This document shows positions 8,208 to 16,034 of a stretch of DNA of 64,000 nucleotides, in pieces. A program made the translations under genes and the position numbers. The DNA lies in assembly GCF_052065355.1 (NCBI RefSeq), contig NZ_JBQHUF010000015.1, forward strand, positions 1-64,000, read 5' to 3'. Each line of letters starts with the position of its first letter. Within the stretch, counting starts at the first letter, position 1. This DNA is from Flavonifractor sp052065355 (GTDB lineage Bacteria > Bacillota > Clostridia > Oscillospirales > Oscillospiraceae). The notes beneath the pieces are model-generated. The model saw nothing but the letters and a program-made list of their open reading frames with translations. It made no database searches and was not told the DNA's origin.

Positions 8208-10304
8208 ATGAGAACTAAATTTGCCGTGAAGCTGGCCACCTTTCTGCTGGCCCTGGCCACCGGCGTGGGGGGCTTCTGGGCCTCCCTGTTCATCCTCTCC
8301 CAATGGGATACTCTGTGGACAGGGACAGGCTATTACACCAGCAATTCCTACTATCAGGACCTGAACAACCGCTTTTACCAGGCCAGGGAGCTGGCCCTGC
8401 TGCTGCAGCACAAGGAGTGGAACAACGGCACTCTGCCCTACCTGGACCAACAACGGCTGGCCGATCTGGAAGCGCTTTTGGACCCGGAGCAGACCAATTT
8501 CCGTTTTGCCATCCGCCGCAACGATACCGGTACCCTGATCTATACCAACGGCGACGCCGACCAGTCTCTGGAAAGTCAGGTCCACACGGTGGAGCGGGAG
8601 GCAGTCACTCCTACCCTGGAGACGGAGCCAACAATAAGCAGTGACAGGGTCACTCAGGAGGGAGACGAGCCGCCGGTGCTCCATGTCATCGCAGGCGGCA
8701 AGGAGTACACCTATACCCCGGATACCGCCGCGGGTGCCGCCCAATATGGCTACACTTACAGCGGCTATGGGGAATGGAGCTATAATACCGACCAGGACAG
8801 CCGAATTCTCCGTTCTGAGCTGGCACTGGAGTTCGGCGTCACCGATCGGCTGACAGCCGAGGATGAGTTTCTGTCCGGCTATCGGGACTACGTAGAATAC
8901 GCCAGTTATCTGCCCGCCCTGGCTCTGCTGGCCCTGGCTCTGGACACACTGTTTGTGGTAACACTTACCCTTCTGCTCCGCTCCGCCGGGTGGCGGAAGG
9001 ATGCAGAACGTCCGGTCCGAAGCGGCTTTGACCGCATTCCTCTGGACCTGTTGGCCTTCGGCCTGTTCTGGGCAATCATGCTTCTGCTGGCCGGCGGAGA
9101 TTCCATGGCCTTTGCCGTCAACCAAAACGGCCTGACCCGGGACCTGGTGGTGGGACTGGCCCTGATCTCCTGCGGCATCGCGCTGTGCCTGCTGTCCTTC
9201 CTGCTTACCCTGGCTGTACGCATCAAAACCCACACCGTTCTGTCCTGTACTCTGATTGCCGCCCTGTGCCGGCTTATTGTCCGCCTTATTCGGGCCATGA
9301 GCCGGAGCTGGCCCCTCATCTGGCGGGTGGTGCTGGTGTTTCTGCTCTATGTGCTGGGCTCCGTACTCACTTTCTTCACTGTTATCCTGTTTCCCATCTA
9401 CCAGATCGCGGTGCTGTTTGCTATCTGCCTCTGGGCTATTCAATGGAGCAAGGTACGGGAAGGAACCGGTAAGATCCTGGGCGGCGAGCAGGACTACCAG
9501 ATCGATACCACCCATATGTACCACGACCTGGCCGGCCACGCTCGGCAGCTCAACGACCTGGGCCAGGCCATTGGCGCGGCGGTGGAGGAGCGCATCCAGA
9601 GCGAGCGGTTCAAGGCCGAGCTGATCACCAACGTCTCCCACGATCTAAAGACCCCACTCACCTCTATTATCAACTATGTGGACCTGCTGAAAAAGCAAGG
9701 GCTGGACAGTCCGGACGCTCCCGCCTACCTGGAGGTACTGGACCGGAAGAGCCAGCGGCTGAAGAAGCTGACGGAGGATCTTGTTGAGGCATCCAAGGCT
9801 TCCACCGGCAGCCTGCCTGTCCACCTGGAGCAGCTGGGCATGGTACAGCTGTTTCAACAGGCGCTGGGAGAATTTGAGGAAAAATTTGAGCAGAGCGGTC
9901 TGACTGTGGTACCCAGGTTCCCGCCGGAGGAGCTGTGGATCATGGCTGACGGCCGTCATCTGTGGCGGGTGATGGATAACCTGCTCTCCAACTGCAACAA
10001 GTACGCCCAGCAGGGCACCCGCATCTATGTGGACATCTTCCGGCAGGAGGGCCGGGCGGTGCTCACCATCAAAAATGTCTCCCGCCAGCAGCTGAATATC
10101 CCCGCTCAGCAGCTGATGGAGCGGTTTGTCCGGGGCGACGAGTCCCGTACCACCGAGGGCTCCGGTCTGGGACTGTCTATTGCCCGCAGCCTCACCGAGC
10201 TGCAGGGCGGACAGTTTACCATCGACATTGACGGAGACCTGTTCAAAGCGGCTGTCTCCTTCCCAGAGGCGCCCGCCTTGCCCGTTCCCACAATGCTGAA
10301 ATAA
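8208..10304 (+). CDS. Membrane sensor histidine kinase
   Basis: A 698-residue sensor kinase, partner of the adjacent regulator. One membrane helix at about 10-30 is followed by an extracytoplasmic region (to about 230) with no domain I recognise, then a cluster of about five helices (about 235-415), which is unusual for a simple two-helix sensor. A linker with a HAMP-like or coiled segment leads to the HisKA box TNVSHDLKTPLTSI, phospho-acceptor His478. The ATPase domain shows NLLSNCNKYA (N box) and the G box GSGLGLSIARSL near the end. The many helices suggest it senses something in the membrane or carries a transporter-like input domain. Confidence 0.92.
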   Translation: MRTKFAVKLATFLLALATGVGGFWASLFILSQWDTLWTGTGYYTSNSYYQDLNNRFYQARELALLLQHKEWNNGTLPYLDQQRLADLEALLDPEQTNFRFAIRRNDTGTLIYTNGDADQSLESQVHTVEREAVTPTLETEPTISSDRVTQEGDEPPVLHVIAGGKEYTYTPDTAAGAAQYGYTYSGYGEWSYNTDQDSRILRSELALEFGVTDRLTAEDEFLSGYRDYVEYASYLPALALLALALDTLFVVTLTLLLRSAGWRKDAERPVRSGFDRIPLDLLAFGLFWAIMLLLAGGDSMAFAVNQNGLTRDLVVGLALISCGIALCLLSFLLTLAVRIKTHTVLSCTLIAALCRLIVRLIRAMSRSWPLIWRVVLVFLLYVLGSVLTFFTVILFPIYQIAVLFAICLWAIQWSKVREGTGKILGGEQDYQIDTTHMYHDLAGHARQLNDLGQAIGAAVEERIQSERFKAELITNVSHDLKTPLTSIINYVDLLKKQGLDSPDAPAYLEVLDRKSQRLKKLTEDLVEASKASTGSLPVHLEQLGMVQLFQQALGEFEEKFEQSGLTVVPRFPPEELWIMADGRHLWRVMDNLLSNCNKYAQQGTRIYVDIFRQEGRAVLTIKNVSRQQLNIPAQQLMERFVRGDESRTTEGSGLGLSIARSLTELQGGQFTIDIDGDLFKAAVSFPEAPALPVPTMLK

Positions 10305-10305
10305 A

Positions 10306-10335
10306 AAAGAGCCGTCCCATTCGGGACGGCTCTTT
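10306..10335. terminator. Bidirectional intrinsic terminator
   Basis: A 13-bp stem (AAAGAGCCGTCCC with its complement) and a four-base loop, with A and T tracts at the two ends. It separates the convergent kinase gene and rpsR. Confidence 0.87.
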
Positions 10336-10345
10336 CTTCTGCTGA

Positions 10346-10585
10346 TTAGTCGGTGACGAAGGGCAGCAGCGCGATCTGACGGGCGCGCTTGATGGCCTCG
10401 GTCAGCTGACGCTGATGCATAGCGCAGGTGCCGGTGGTGCGGCGGGGCAGGATCTTGCTCCGCTCAGACAGGAACCGGCGCAGCTTGGCGGCATCCTTGT
10501 AGTCGATGTGCTCCACCTTATCCACGCAGAAGGTGCAGACCTTGCGGCGCTTCCGGCCGCGGGGACGCTCTCTATCCATAGCCAT
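10346..10585 (-). CDS. rpsR: 30S ribosomal protein S18
   Basis: A 79-residue small-subunit protein that pairs with S6 on the 16S rRNA platform. The conserved core IDYKDAAKLRRFLSERSKILPRRTTGTC is intact. Cysteines in CTFCVDK and in the TCAMHQ motif suggest the zinc-binding form of S18, compared with cysteine-free versions elsewhere. AAAGGAGG is ten bases before the first ATG; a second ATG two codons on is less likely. It is the last gene of the rpsF-ssb-rpsR operon, transcribed from the promoter at about 11540, and ends at a terminator shared with the histidine kinase gene. Confidence 0.97.
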   Translation of the reverse strand: MAMDRERPRGRKRRKVCTFCVDKVEHIDYKDAAKLRRFLSERSKILPRRTTGTCAMHQRQLTEAIKRARQIALLPFVTD

Positions 10586-10660
10586 AACAGGAAAACCTCC
10601 TTTTGACGGGCCTGCAGCCCGTTTGTTTTATGAGGGCGGTACGCACCGCCGAAAGTTCAA

Positions 10661-11140
10661 TCAGAAGGGCAGCTCCCCGTCGTCGTCGGAGAGCTCGGCG
10701 AACTGATCCCCCGCAGCGGGAGGCGCGTAGGCGCCGCTGGCCGGAGCCGCCGGAGGAGCATATCCGCCGGGAGCTCCATAGCCGCCGGGCGCGGCGTAAC
10801 CGCCGGCCTCAGCGTCTCGCTTGGAGTCGCCAAAATACACGTTGTCAGCCACCACTTCGGCGCTGGTACGCTTGTTGCCGTCCTTGTCGGTCCAGTCACG
10901 CATCTGGAGCCGGCCCTCCACCACGGCCAGCCGGCCCTTGGTGAAGTAACGGGAGACAAACTCCGCCGTCTGGCGCCAGGCCACCACATCGATCCAGTCG
11001 GTGGCCTTTTCGCCGGTGGTTCTGTCCTTAAAGTCCCGGTCCACGGCCAGCCGGAAGGAGGCCACAGGGGTCCCCGTCTGGGTGTGGCGGAGCTCGGGAT
11101 CACGGGCCAGGCGGCCCATGAGAATGATTCGGTTCAGCAT
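10661..11140 (-). CDS. ssb: Single-stranded DNA-binding protein
   Basis: A 159-residue SSB that coats single-stranded DNA in replication and repair. The OB-fold (about residues 1-110) starts with MLNRIILMGRLARDPELRHT, typical for the family. A glycine/proline/alanine-rich linker (about 115-145) follows, and the protein ends with the acidic tip DDDGELPF used to recruit partner proteins. It lies between rpsF and rpsR, the classic Firmicute order. A second, unusual OB-fold protein occurs near 61.4 kb; this gene is the housekeeping copy. Confidence 0.97.
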   Translation of the reverse strand: MLNRIILMGRLARDPELRHTQTGTPVASFRLAVDRDFKDRTTGEKATDWIDVVAWRQTAEFVSRYFTKGRLAVVEGRLQMRDWTDKDGNKRTSAEVVADNVYFGDSKRDAEAGGYAAPGGYGAPGGYAPPAAPASGAYAPPAAGDQFAELSDDDGELPF

Positions 11141-11156
11141 AAGCGCTTCCCCTTTC

Positions 11157-11453
11157 TTACTCGTCCGTGCAGACGATCAGGGAACGCATCACGCCGTCGG
11201 TGATCCGCAGGATACGATCCAGCTCGCGGGGGAACTCGGGCTTGGAGCTGAAGGTCATCAGCACATAGTAGCCCTCGGTCATGTCGTTGATGGGATAAGC
11301 CAGGTGGCGCTTGCCCCACTCGTTGACCTCAGCCAGAGTGCCGTTCTGCTCCACCAGAGTCTGGAACTTGGACACCATGGCAGCGGTAGCCTCCTCGTTC
11401 ATGTTGGGATCGAGGATGTAGACCACCTCATAATTTCCGCTGAGTTTTGCCAT
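11157..11453 (-). CDS. rpsF: 30S ribosomal protein S6
   Basis: A 98-residue ribosomal protein that binds S18 and the 16S central domain. The pattern YEVVYILDPNMNEE at the N-terminus and NEWGKRHLAYPINDMTEGYYVLM in the middle is diagnostic. It is the first gene of rpsF-ssb-rpsR and sits 16 bases before ssb. The 78-base leader between its promoter and start contains a stable GC hairpin, a likely site of S6:S18 autogenous control as known in other bacteria. Confidence 0.97.
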   Translation of the reverse strand: MAKLSGNYEVVYILDPNMNEEATAAMVSKFQTLVEQNGTLAEVNEWGKRHLAYPINDMTEGYYVLMTFSSKPEFPRELDRILRITDGVMRSLIVCTDE

Positions 11454-11531
11454 TTTGTTTGCACCTCCTTATGGACGTATGGCCCCCGCCCTTTGTCGGG
11501 GGCAAGGATAGTGCCTGTTTTTGAAACAAGC
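11454..11531 (-). promoter_or_regulatory. rpsF leader with GC hairpin (candidate S6:S18 autoregulatory element)
   Basis: In the transcript, a 7-bp stem GCCCCCG/CGGGGGC (arms at 11497-11503 and 11482-11488) closes on an eight-base loop. Shorter flanking pairs (UAU with AUA, GG with CC) are separated by an internal loop. Many bacteria carry an S6:S18-binding structure here with a conserved CCG, and this hairpin contains CCG, but I cannot confirm a match to the covariance model. Confidence 0.45.
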
Positions 11532-11537
11532 CCTATT

Positions 11538-11565
11538 ATTATATAAAAATTCTCCAAAAAGTCAA
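11538..11565 (-). promoter_or_regulatory. Promoter of rpsF-ssb-rpsR
   Basis: On the minus strand TTGACT (11560-11565) and TATAAT (11538-11543) are 16 bp apart, nearly consensus. The start of transcription should lie near 11531, giving a leader of about 78 bases. Confidence 0.85.
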
Positions 11566-11734
11566 GCCTTTTTCCGCATTTTAAAAAAGAAAAGATTTTT
11601 TGAAAAATTTTTGCCCGGTCTGCAATAAACCGGCCCTCCCCCGCATTTTACAGTCAGAACGGAGGGAGCAGCCCCCACGGGGCCCGCCGGTATCATAAAT
11701 AAACAACAAATCAAATTGCAAAGGAGTTTTTGAC

Positions 11735-12520
11735 ATGAAGAAGGGTTTCGGTAAAGGTTTCGCCACTGGTATTCTGGTCACCGCGCTGACGGTTGGTCTG
11801 GGCGTGTCCGCCCTGGCCGCCACCCGCACCATCACGGTGGACGACAACATCCGGGTCACCATCAACGGTGCCACGTTCACCCCCAAGAACGAGCAGGGCA
11901 AGGAAGTCCCCCTGTTCTCCTACAACGGCACCACCTACGCCCCTGTCCGGGCCATCTGTGAGGCCGCCGGTCTGAAGGTGGACTTCGACTCCGCCAGCTA
12001 CACCGCCGTGCTCACCACCCAGGATCAGTATATTGCCTCCACTCCCGGCGCCTCCGACTATATCACGGTGGAGAAGGCCAAGCAGATCGCTCTGGATCAC
12101 GCCGGTGTCAAGGCCTCCGACGCCGTTTTCGTCAAGGCCGGTCTGGACTGGGACGACGGCAAGGTGGAATATGAGGTAGAGTTCTACGCCGGCAACACCG
12201 AGTATGACTACGATATTGACGCCGTCAGCGGTGCCATCCGCTCTTACGACCGGGACTGGGATGACTTCTCCCTGAAGAATACCTCCTCCGGCTCCGGCTC
12301 TTCCGCTACCACCGACGGCCTGATTTCCGAGGCCAAGGCCAAGGAGATCGCCCTGGCCAAGGCTCCCTCCGGCGCAACGGTGGTCAAGTGCGAGCTGGAT
12401 CGGGACGACGGGCGCTACGTCTTTGAGGTGGAGATGCGCTCCGGCCGCACCGAGTACGACTGCGAAATCAACGCCGTCACCGGCGTCATCCTGGACTGGG
12501 ATGTGGACTACGACGACTAA
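11735..12520 (+). CDS. Secreted protein with stalk domain and two PepSY domains
   Basis: A 261-residue exported protein. A signal peptide (about 1-28, ending VSALAA) is followed by a copper-amine-oxidase-N-like stalk domain (about 30-95; INGATFTPKNEQGKEVPLFS and NGTTYAPVRAICEAAGL). Two PepSY domains follow (about 105-180 and 195-261). Each begins with a KAKxIAL helix and ends in a strand with EYDYDIDAVSG or EYDCEINAVTG and then an acidic DRDWDD-like tail. PepSY domains often inhibit peptidases or act in the envelope, so an exported binding or inhibitory role is likely. CAAAGGAG precedes the ATG. The two PepSY copies look like an internal duplication. Confidence 0.85.
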   Translation: MKKGFGKGFATGILVTALTVGLGVSALAATRTITVDDNIRVTINGATFTPKNEQGKEVPLFSYNGTTYAPVRAICEAAGLKVDFDSASYTAVLTTQDQYIASTPGASDYITVEKAKQIALDHAGVKASDAVFVKAGLDWDDGKVEYEVEFYAGNTEYDYDIDAVSGAIRSYDRDWDDFSLKNTSSGSGSSATTDGLISEAKAKEIALAKAPSGATVVKCELDRDDGRYVFEVEMRSGRTEYDCEINAVTGVILDWDVDYDD

Positions 12521-12537
12521 TCGCAAACGGCAAGCAA

Positions 12538-12571
12538 AAGCGGGGCGGCTGCTCTGGCAGCCGGCCCGCTT
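12538..12571. terminator. Hairpin between convergent PepSY and tyrA genes
   Basis: A 15-bp stem with a single mismatch (arms 12538-12552 and 12557-12571) closes on TCTG. T-runs are short on both sides, so it may be a moderate terminator for either strand. Confidence 0.55.
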
Positions 12572-12582
12572 CCTATTATATA

Positions 12583-13443
12583 TTACGCCAACAGATCGGG
12601 CCCGGGCAGGTCCATCTGCCGCTTCCGGGCAGCGGAGAAGGCCAGCTTCTCCGCCAGAGCCTGCCGGTCGCCGGAGGCCAGCACGTCCCGGTAGGACTGG
12701 AGGTTGCCCAGCAGCCTGTCCAGCACCGAGAGCAGGGCGGGCCGGTTCAGGGAAAACAGCTGGGTCCACAGGCCCACGTCCAGAGCGGCCACCCGGGTAC
12801 AGCCCCGGAAGGAAGAGCCCTCGAAGCCCTTGCAGGCAAACAGATCCGGGTCGTCGCACACTGCCACGGCAATGATGTGCATGACCTGGCTGGTATAGGC
12901 GATGAGGGCGTCATGATCCTCACCGGTGGTGCGGCACACGTCCTTGCAGCCGATATAGTCTGCCAGCCGCTCCAGCAGGGCGATGTTCTCCGGCTTGCTA
13001 TCTTTGCGAGGAACCAGCAGGAAGTGGGAGCCCTGAAACATCTCCCCAAAGGCGTGCTCCACGCCGGAAAACTCCGTACCGGCCATGGGGTGGCAGCCAA
13101 TAAAGTCCACTGTATCAGGCAGCACCGACGCTCCCTCCAGAATGGCGGACTTGACGCCGCACACATCCCACACCAGGGCACCGGGCTTGAAATGGTCCCG
13201 GTGGGCCGCCAGGAAATCCAGGATACCCTGGGGATGGAGAGCCAATGCCACCACATCGGCCTGAGGGAGCACCTCCTCCGCCCGCTCGGTCACCCGGTCG
13301 CCCACGCCATGTTCGGCGGCGTAACGCAGGGTGGGCTGGGATACATCCACTCCCACGATCTCAAAATCCTCAAAGCCCTTCAGGGCAATGGCCAGGGAAC
13401 CGCCAATCAGGCCAAGTCCCACGATGACCAGCGTTTTTTTCAT
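12583..13443 (-). CDS. tyrA: Prephenate dehydrogenase
   Basis: A 286-residue NAD(P)-dependent enzyme that makes 4-hydroxyphenylpyruvate from prephenate, the committed step to tyrosine. The Rossmann motif GLGLIGGSLAIAL is at the N-terminus (about 8-20). The catalytic-region histidine motif GCHPMAGTEFSGVEHA follows in the middle, and the helical C-terminal domain shows FEGSSFRGCTRVA. There is no C-terminal ACT domain, so feedback inhibition through ACT is not expected here. It follows aroF by three bases, forming an aroF-tyrA operon whose leader carries a Tyr-rich peptide, which suits a tyrosine-supply operon. Confidence 0.94.
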   Translation of the reverse strand: MKKTLVIVGLGLIGGSLAIALKGFEDFEIVGVDVSQPTLRYAAEHGVGDRVTERAEEVLPQADVVALALHPQGILDFLAAHRDHFKPGALVWDVCGVKSAILEGASVLPDTVDFIGCHPMAGTEFSGVEHAFGEMFQGSHFLLVPRKDSKPENIALLERLADYIGCKDVCRTTGEDHDALIAYTSQVMHIIAVAVCDDPDLFACKGFEGSSFRGCTRVAALDVGLWTQLFSLNRPALLSVLDRLLGNLQSYRDVLASGDRQALAEKLAFSAARKRQMDLPGPDLLA

Positions 13444-13446
13444 ATT

Positions 13447-14463
13447 TTACAGCTCCTTTCCCACACAGGGGGCCAGTACCCGCAGCTTATCCATGAGAGC
13501 GGAGAATTGGTCAGGAGTGATGGACTGGGCCCCGTCGCACAGGGCATGGGGCGGATCGTTGTGGACCTCAATGATCAGGCCGTCCGCCCCGGCGGCCACG
13601 GCAGCCTGGCTCATGCGCTCCACCATCCATGCCTTGCCGCAGGCGTGGGAGGGATCCACCACCACCGGCAGGTGAGAGAGCTGCTTCACCGCCAGCACTG
13701 CCGACAGGTCCAGGGTATTGCGGGTGAAGGTCTCAAAGGTACGGATGCCACGCTCGCACAGGATCACCTTCTCGTTGCCCCCGGCCATGATATACTCGGC
13801 AGACATGAGCCACTCCTCAATGGTGGAGCTGAGGCCCCGCTTGAGGAGGATAGGTTTGGTGGTCTTGCCCAGCTGCTTCAAAAGGTCAAAATTCTGCATG
13901 TTCCGGGCCCCAACCTGGATCACGTCCACGCACATCTCGAACATCTCCACATTGTCGGTGGACATGATCTCGGTGACGATGGGCAGACCGGTGACCGCCT
14001 TGGCCTCCTGGAGCAGGCGGATGCCGTCATTGCCCATGCCCTGGAAGGCGTAGGGGGAGGTACGGGGCTTGAAGGCGCCCCCCCGGAGGGCGGAGGCTCC
14101 GGCGGCCTTGACGGCCTGGGCCACCCCCACGATCTGCTCCTCACTCTCCACCGAGCAGGGCCCGGCAATGACCGCCAGCTTCTCGCCCCCAACCAAGATG
14201 CCGTTGCCCAGGTCCACCAGGCTGTCGTCCGGGTGGTACTTCCGGTTGGCTTTCTTGTAGGGCTCGGTGACCCGCATCACCCGGTCCACGCCGGGCAGCA
14301 GGGACAGCTTTTCCTGGTTGATGCCGGCGGCGTTGCCCTCCGCACCCAGAATAGTGGTCTCGGTGCCTTTGGACACCATCACCTTTACGCCGCCCTCCTC
14401 CATGGTGCGGATAGCCTGCTGTAATTGCTCCGGGGTAAAGCCCGGCTTCATAATCACTACCAT
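13447..14463 (-). CDS. aroF: 3-deoxy-7-phosphoheptulonate synthase (DAHP synthase, type I-beta)
   Basis: A 338-residue enzyme that joins phosphoenolpyruvate and erythrose-4-phosphate, the first step of the shikimate pathway. An N-terminal ferredoxin-like regulatory domain (about 1-70, starting MVVIMKPGFTPEQ) precedes the TIM barrel. The barrel carries AGPCSVE, the phosphate/PEP motif RGGAFKPRTSPYAFQG, GARNMQNF, and the C-terminal metal motif DPSHA. Length and layout match the Thermotoga maritima type, where the N-terminal domain senses tyrosine. The frame could start nine codons earlier, but GAAAGGACC lies eight bases before the ATG at 14463, so that start is preferred. It is preceded by a leader peptide and an intrinsic terminator that appear to form an attenuator. 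Confidence 0.95.
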   Translation of the reverse strand: MVVIMKPGFTPEQLQQAIRTMEEGGVKVMVSKGTETTILGAEGNAAGINQEKLSLLPGVDRVMRVTEPYKKANRKYHPDDSLVDLGNGILVGGEKLAVIAGPCSVESEEQIVGVAQAVKAAGASALRGGAFKPRTSPYAFQGMGNDGIRLLQEAKAVTGLPIVTEIMSTDNVEMFEMCVDVIQVGARNMQNFDLLKQLGKTTKPILLKRGLSSTIEEWLMSAEYIMAGGNEKVILCERGIRTFETFTRNTLDLSAVLAVKQLSHLPVVVDPSHACGKAWMVERMSQAAVAAGADGLIIEVHNDPPHALCDGAQSITPDQFSALMDKLRVLAPCVGKEL

Positions 14464-14481
14464 AATTCTGGTCCTTTCGGT

Positions 14482-14520
14482 AAAAAACAAAGAACCGCGG
14501 CCGCCCCACGGTGCCCGCGG
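14482..14520 (-). terminator. Attenuator terminator upstream of aroF
   Basis: In the transcript CCGCGG (14515-14520) pairs with CCGCGG (14495-14500), with an inner CCG/CGG pair and a bulged GCA. A run rich in T (14482-14494) follows directly. It lies between the promoter and the aroF ATG, so it must be bypassed for aroF-tyrA to be expressed. Its left arm overlaps GGGCAC (14511-14516), which is complementary to GTGCCC inside the leader peptide gene. Confidence 0.75.
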
Positions 14521-14564
14521 ATCCTTCTGCTCCTCTCTCGGAGAATGGTCCCGTCACAGGCCGG

Positions 14565-14639
14565 TCATGGGCACGCAAAATCGCCGCTGGCAAAATAGCA
14601 GCGGTAGTAGCGATACACATAACCGGCAACGTGTTTCAC
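14565..14639 (-). CDS. Tyrosine-rich leader peptide of the aroF-tyrA attenuator
   Basis: A 24-residue ORF starting with GTG and ending in TGA. AAAGGAGG ends ten bases before the GTG. The peptide begins MKHVAG and continues YVYRYYRCYF, so five of nine codons (7-15) are Tyr and codon 16 is Phe; another Phe is codon 21. Its transcript comes from a consensus-like promoter just upstream, and a terminator sits between it and aroF. Codons 22-24 contain GTGCCC, which can pair with the left arm of that terminator. This is the classical arrangement for amino-acid-sensing ribosome-mediated attenuation, here for tyrosine (perhaps with phenylalanine). It is too short to be found by a normal gene caller. 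Confidence 0.8.
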   Translation of the reverse strand: MKHVAGYVYRYYRCYFASGDFACP

Positions 14640-14667
14640 AGGGACACACCCTCCTTTCCTTGTGTGC

Positions 14668-14696
14668 ACTTTAGCACTTTTTGGCGCGAAAGTCAA
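14668..14696 (-). promoter_or_regulatory. Promoter of the aroF-tyrA leader
   Basis: On the minus strand TTGACT (14691-14696) and TAAAGT (14668-14673) are 17 bp apart. The start would be near 14661, giving a leader of about 200 bases that contains the Tyr-rich peptide, complementary segments and the terminator. Confidence 0.8.
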
Positions 14697-14709
14697 TAGG
14701 AAATTTTGC

Positions 14710-14738
14710 TTGAAATCCTACCACTTTTATGGTATTAT
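14710..14738 (+). promoter_or_regulatory. Promoter of the Rrf2 regulator gene
   Basis: TTGAAA (14710-14715) and TATTAT (14733-14738) are 17 bp apart. The spacer contains a small inverted repeat, CTACC then GGTAT, and AAATTCTATT follows the -10. Related AT-rich motifs occur near cysK and iscS, so autoregulation is possible but not shown. Confidence 0.7.
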
Positions 14739-14768
14739 AAATTCTATTAAAGCAAGGTAGGGATGTAC

Positions 14769-15215
14769 ATGAAAATTTCTACAAAAGGCCGCTATGCTCT
14801 GCGTTTGATGCTGGATGTGGCGCTGCACAGCAACGGTGCGGCAGTCCCCCTGCGGGACGTGGCCCAGCGGCAGGAGATTTCTGATAAATACCTGGAGCAG
14901 ATCGTGACCCAGCTCTCCCGGGCGGGCCTGGTGCGCTCAGTGCGGGGAGCCGGCGGCGGTTATCTGCTGACCCGGGAGCCCTCGGAGTACACCGTGGGTG
15001 AGATCCTCCGTACCCTGGAGGGAAACCTGGCTCCGGTGAGCTGCGCCGACAGCGACGATGTGTGCCGGTGCAGCCGCGCCGAGCAGTGCGTGACCGTGGA
15101 GATCTGGCGGGATATTCAGGCCGCCGTGTCAAGCGTGGTGGACCACCTGACCCTGGCCGATCTGGTGGAGCGCTATCACCAGAAGTGCCCGGATAAGCAG
15201 GAAACCGCCGGCTGA
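14769..15215 (+). CDS. Rrf2 family transcriptional regulator (IscR/CymR-like)
   Basis: A 148-residue winged-helix regulator. MKISTKGRYALRLMLDVAL at the N-terminus and the recognition region SDKYLEQIVTQLSRAGLVRSVRGAGGGYLL are diagnostic of Rrf2. It has cysteines at about 92, 99, 101 and 107; Cys92 matches the position used by IscR to hold an iron-sulfur cluster, so it may sense Fe-S status, while CymR proteins lack such cysteines. The ATG at 14769 is preferred because GGTAGGG ends too close to the ATG at 14763. The targets are unknown, but a 27-bp palindrome at cysK and a half site at iscS, both about 5-10 kb away, are good candidates. Confidence 0.9.
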   Translation: MKISTKGRYALRLMLDVALHSNGAAVPLRDVAQRQEISDKYLEQIVTQLSRAGLVRSVRGAGGGYLLTREPSEYTVGEILRTLEGNLAPVSCADSDDVCRCSRAEQCVTVEIWRDIQAAVSSVVDHLTLADLVERYHQKCPDKQETAG

Positions 15216-15288
15216 CACCGGATGTAAAAGGATCTTTGCGTGACAAATCTGCCGGTCCGGCCTATCCTTGAGGCGAGGTGATAAGGGT

Positions 15289-15996
15289 ATGCGCGACATC
15301 GGCAAGAACATCCGATCCCTACGCGAAAAAAAGGGCATGACCCAGGAGGCGCTGGCGGAGGCCCTGTTTGTCACGAGGCAGACGGTATCCAACTACGAGA
15401 CCGGCCGCAGCCGCCCCGACCTGGATATGCTGGTAAAGATCGCACAGGTGCTGGAGGCCGACGTGAACCAGGTGCTCTACGGCCTGCCGGCAGATCAGGA
15501 CCGGAGCCAGGAGGCCAGACGGCTGGGGATCGGGTGTCTGATTCTGGCGGCGGTGTTTCTGCTGCTGACTCTTCCCGCGCCGCTGCTAAATGAGATGCTG
15601 AAGCGGGCCTATGTAGGGGCAACTCTGGTCATGGCGCTGTCTTTTCTGCTGAAGCCTGCCTTATGGCTGGTGCTGGGCTGGTGCGTACTTCAGGGCCTGT
15701 GGCTGCTCCGGGTGATCCGTCCCCTGGAAGAGCGGGCGTGGATGACCTGGACACGGCGTGGGGTGCTGCTTCTGCTGGCGGTATATGTGGTGCTGCTTCT
15801 TCCCCCGCTGGTGGTGGGACTGATCCAGGTGATCCAGGCCGGTCTGGGTATGCCTTATGAGGCTCTTGCGGAAATTCCTCAGATCCCGGCGTACACACGG
15901 CTGATGAATCGGCTGCTGTACTTTACCGTGTTCATCCCTCAGGGATGTGCGCTTATAGGTGCAGCCCTGTGGCTCCTCCGGTTCCCAAAACCATAA
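15289..15996 (+). CDS. XRE-type regulator with C-terminal membrane helices
   Basis: A 235-residue protein with an N-terminal helix-turn-helix (about 1-65): IGKNIRSLREKKGMTQEALAEALFVTRQTVSNYETGRSRPDL is the Cro/C1 pattern in short form. The rest is four or five hydrophobic helices (about 85-230). Such membrane-bound HTH proteins are common in Clostridia and may couple membrane state to transcription. The frame opens at a TTG seven codons earlier, but AGGTGA lies just before the ATG at 15289, which is favoured. A strong terminator follows. Target genes are unknown; no repeat-like operator is obvious around it. Confidence 0.82.
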   Translation: MRDIGKNIRSLREKKGMTQEALAEALFVTRQTVSNYETGRSRPDLDMLVKIAQVLEADVNQVLYGLPADQDRSQEARRLGIGCLILAAVFLLLTLPAPLLNEMLKRAYVGATLVMALSFLLKPALWLVLGWCVLQGLWLLRVIRPLEERAWMTWTRRGVLLLLAVYVVLLLPPLVVGLIQVIQAGLGMPYEALAEIPQIPAYTRLMNRLLYFTVFIPQGCALIGAALWLLRFPKP

Positions 15997-16030
15997 AAAA
16001 GGGACGCTGCTCTTGCAGCGTCCCTTTTTT
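15995..16030. terminator. Bidirectional intrinsic terminator
   Basis: A 16-bp stem including A and T runs (core GGGACGCTGC with GCAGCGTCCC) closes on TCTT. It lies between the convergent XRE regulator and amidohydrolase genes. Confidence 0.9.
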
Positions 16031-16034
16031 GTTT

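Noticed and set aside
11711..12859. Minus-strand frame opposite the PepSY protein gene
   Set aside because: Gly/Val-rich antisense frame that crosses a terminator and overlaps tyrA; no motifs.
14490..14520. T-box-like sequence (CGGTGCCCGCGG) on the plus strand near 14.5 kb
   Set aside because: The match to the T-box core is partial and faces the Rrf2 gene, which has its own promoter downstream; the region is better explained as the terminator of the aroF leader on the other strand.
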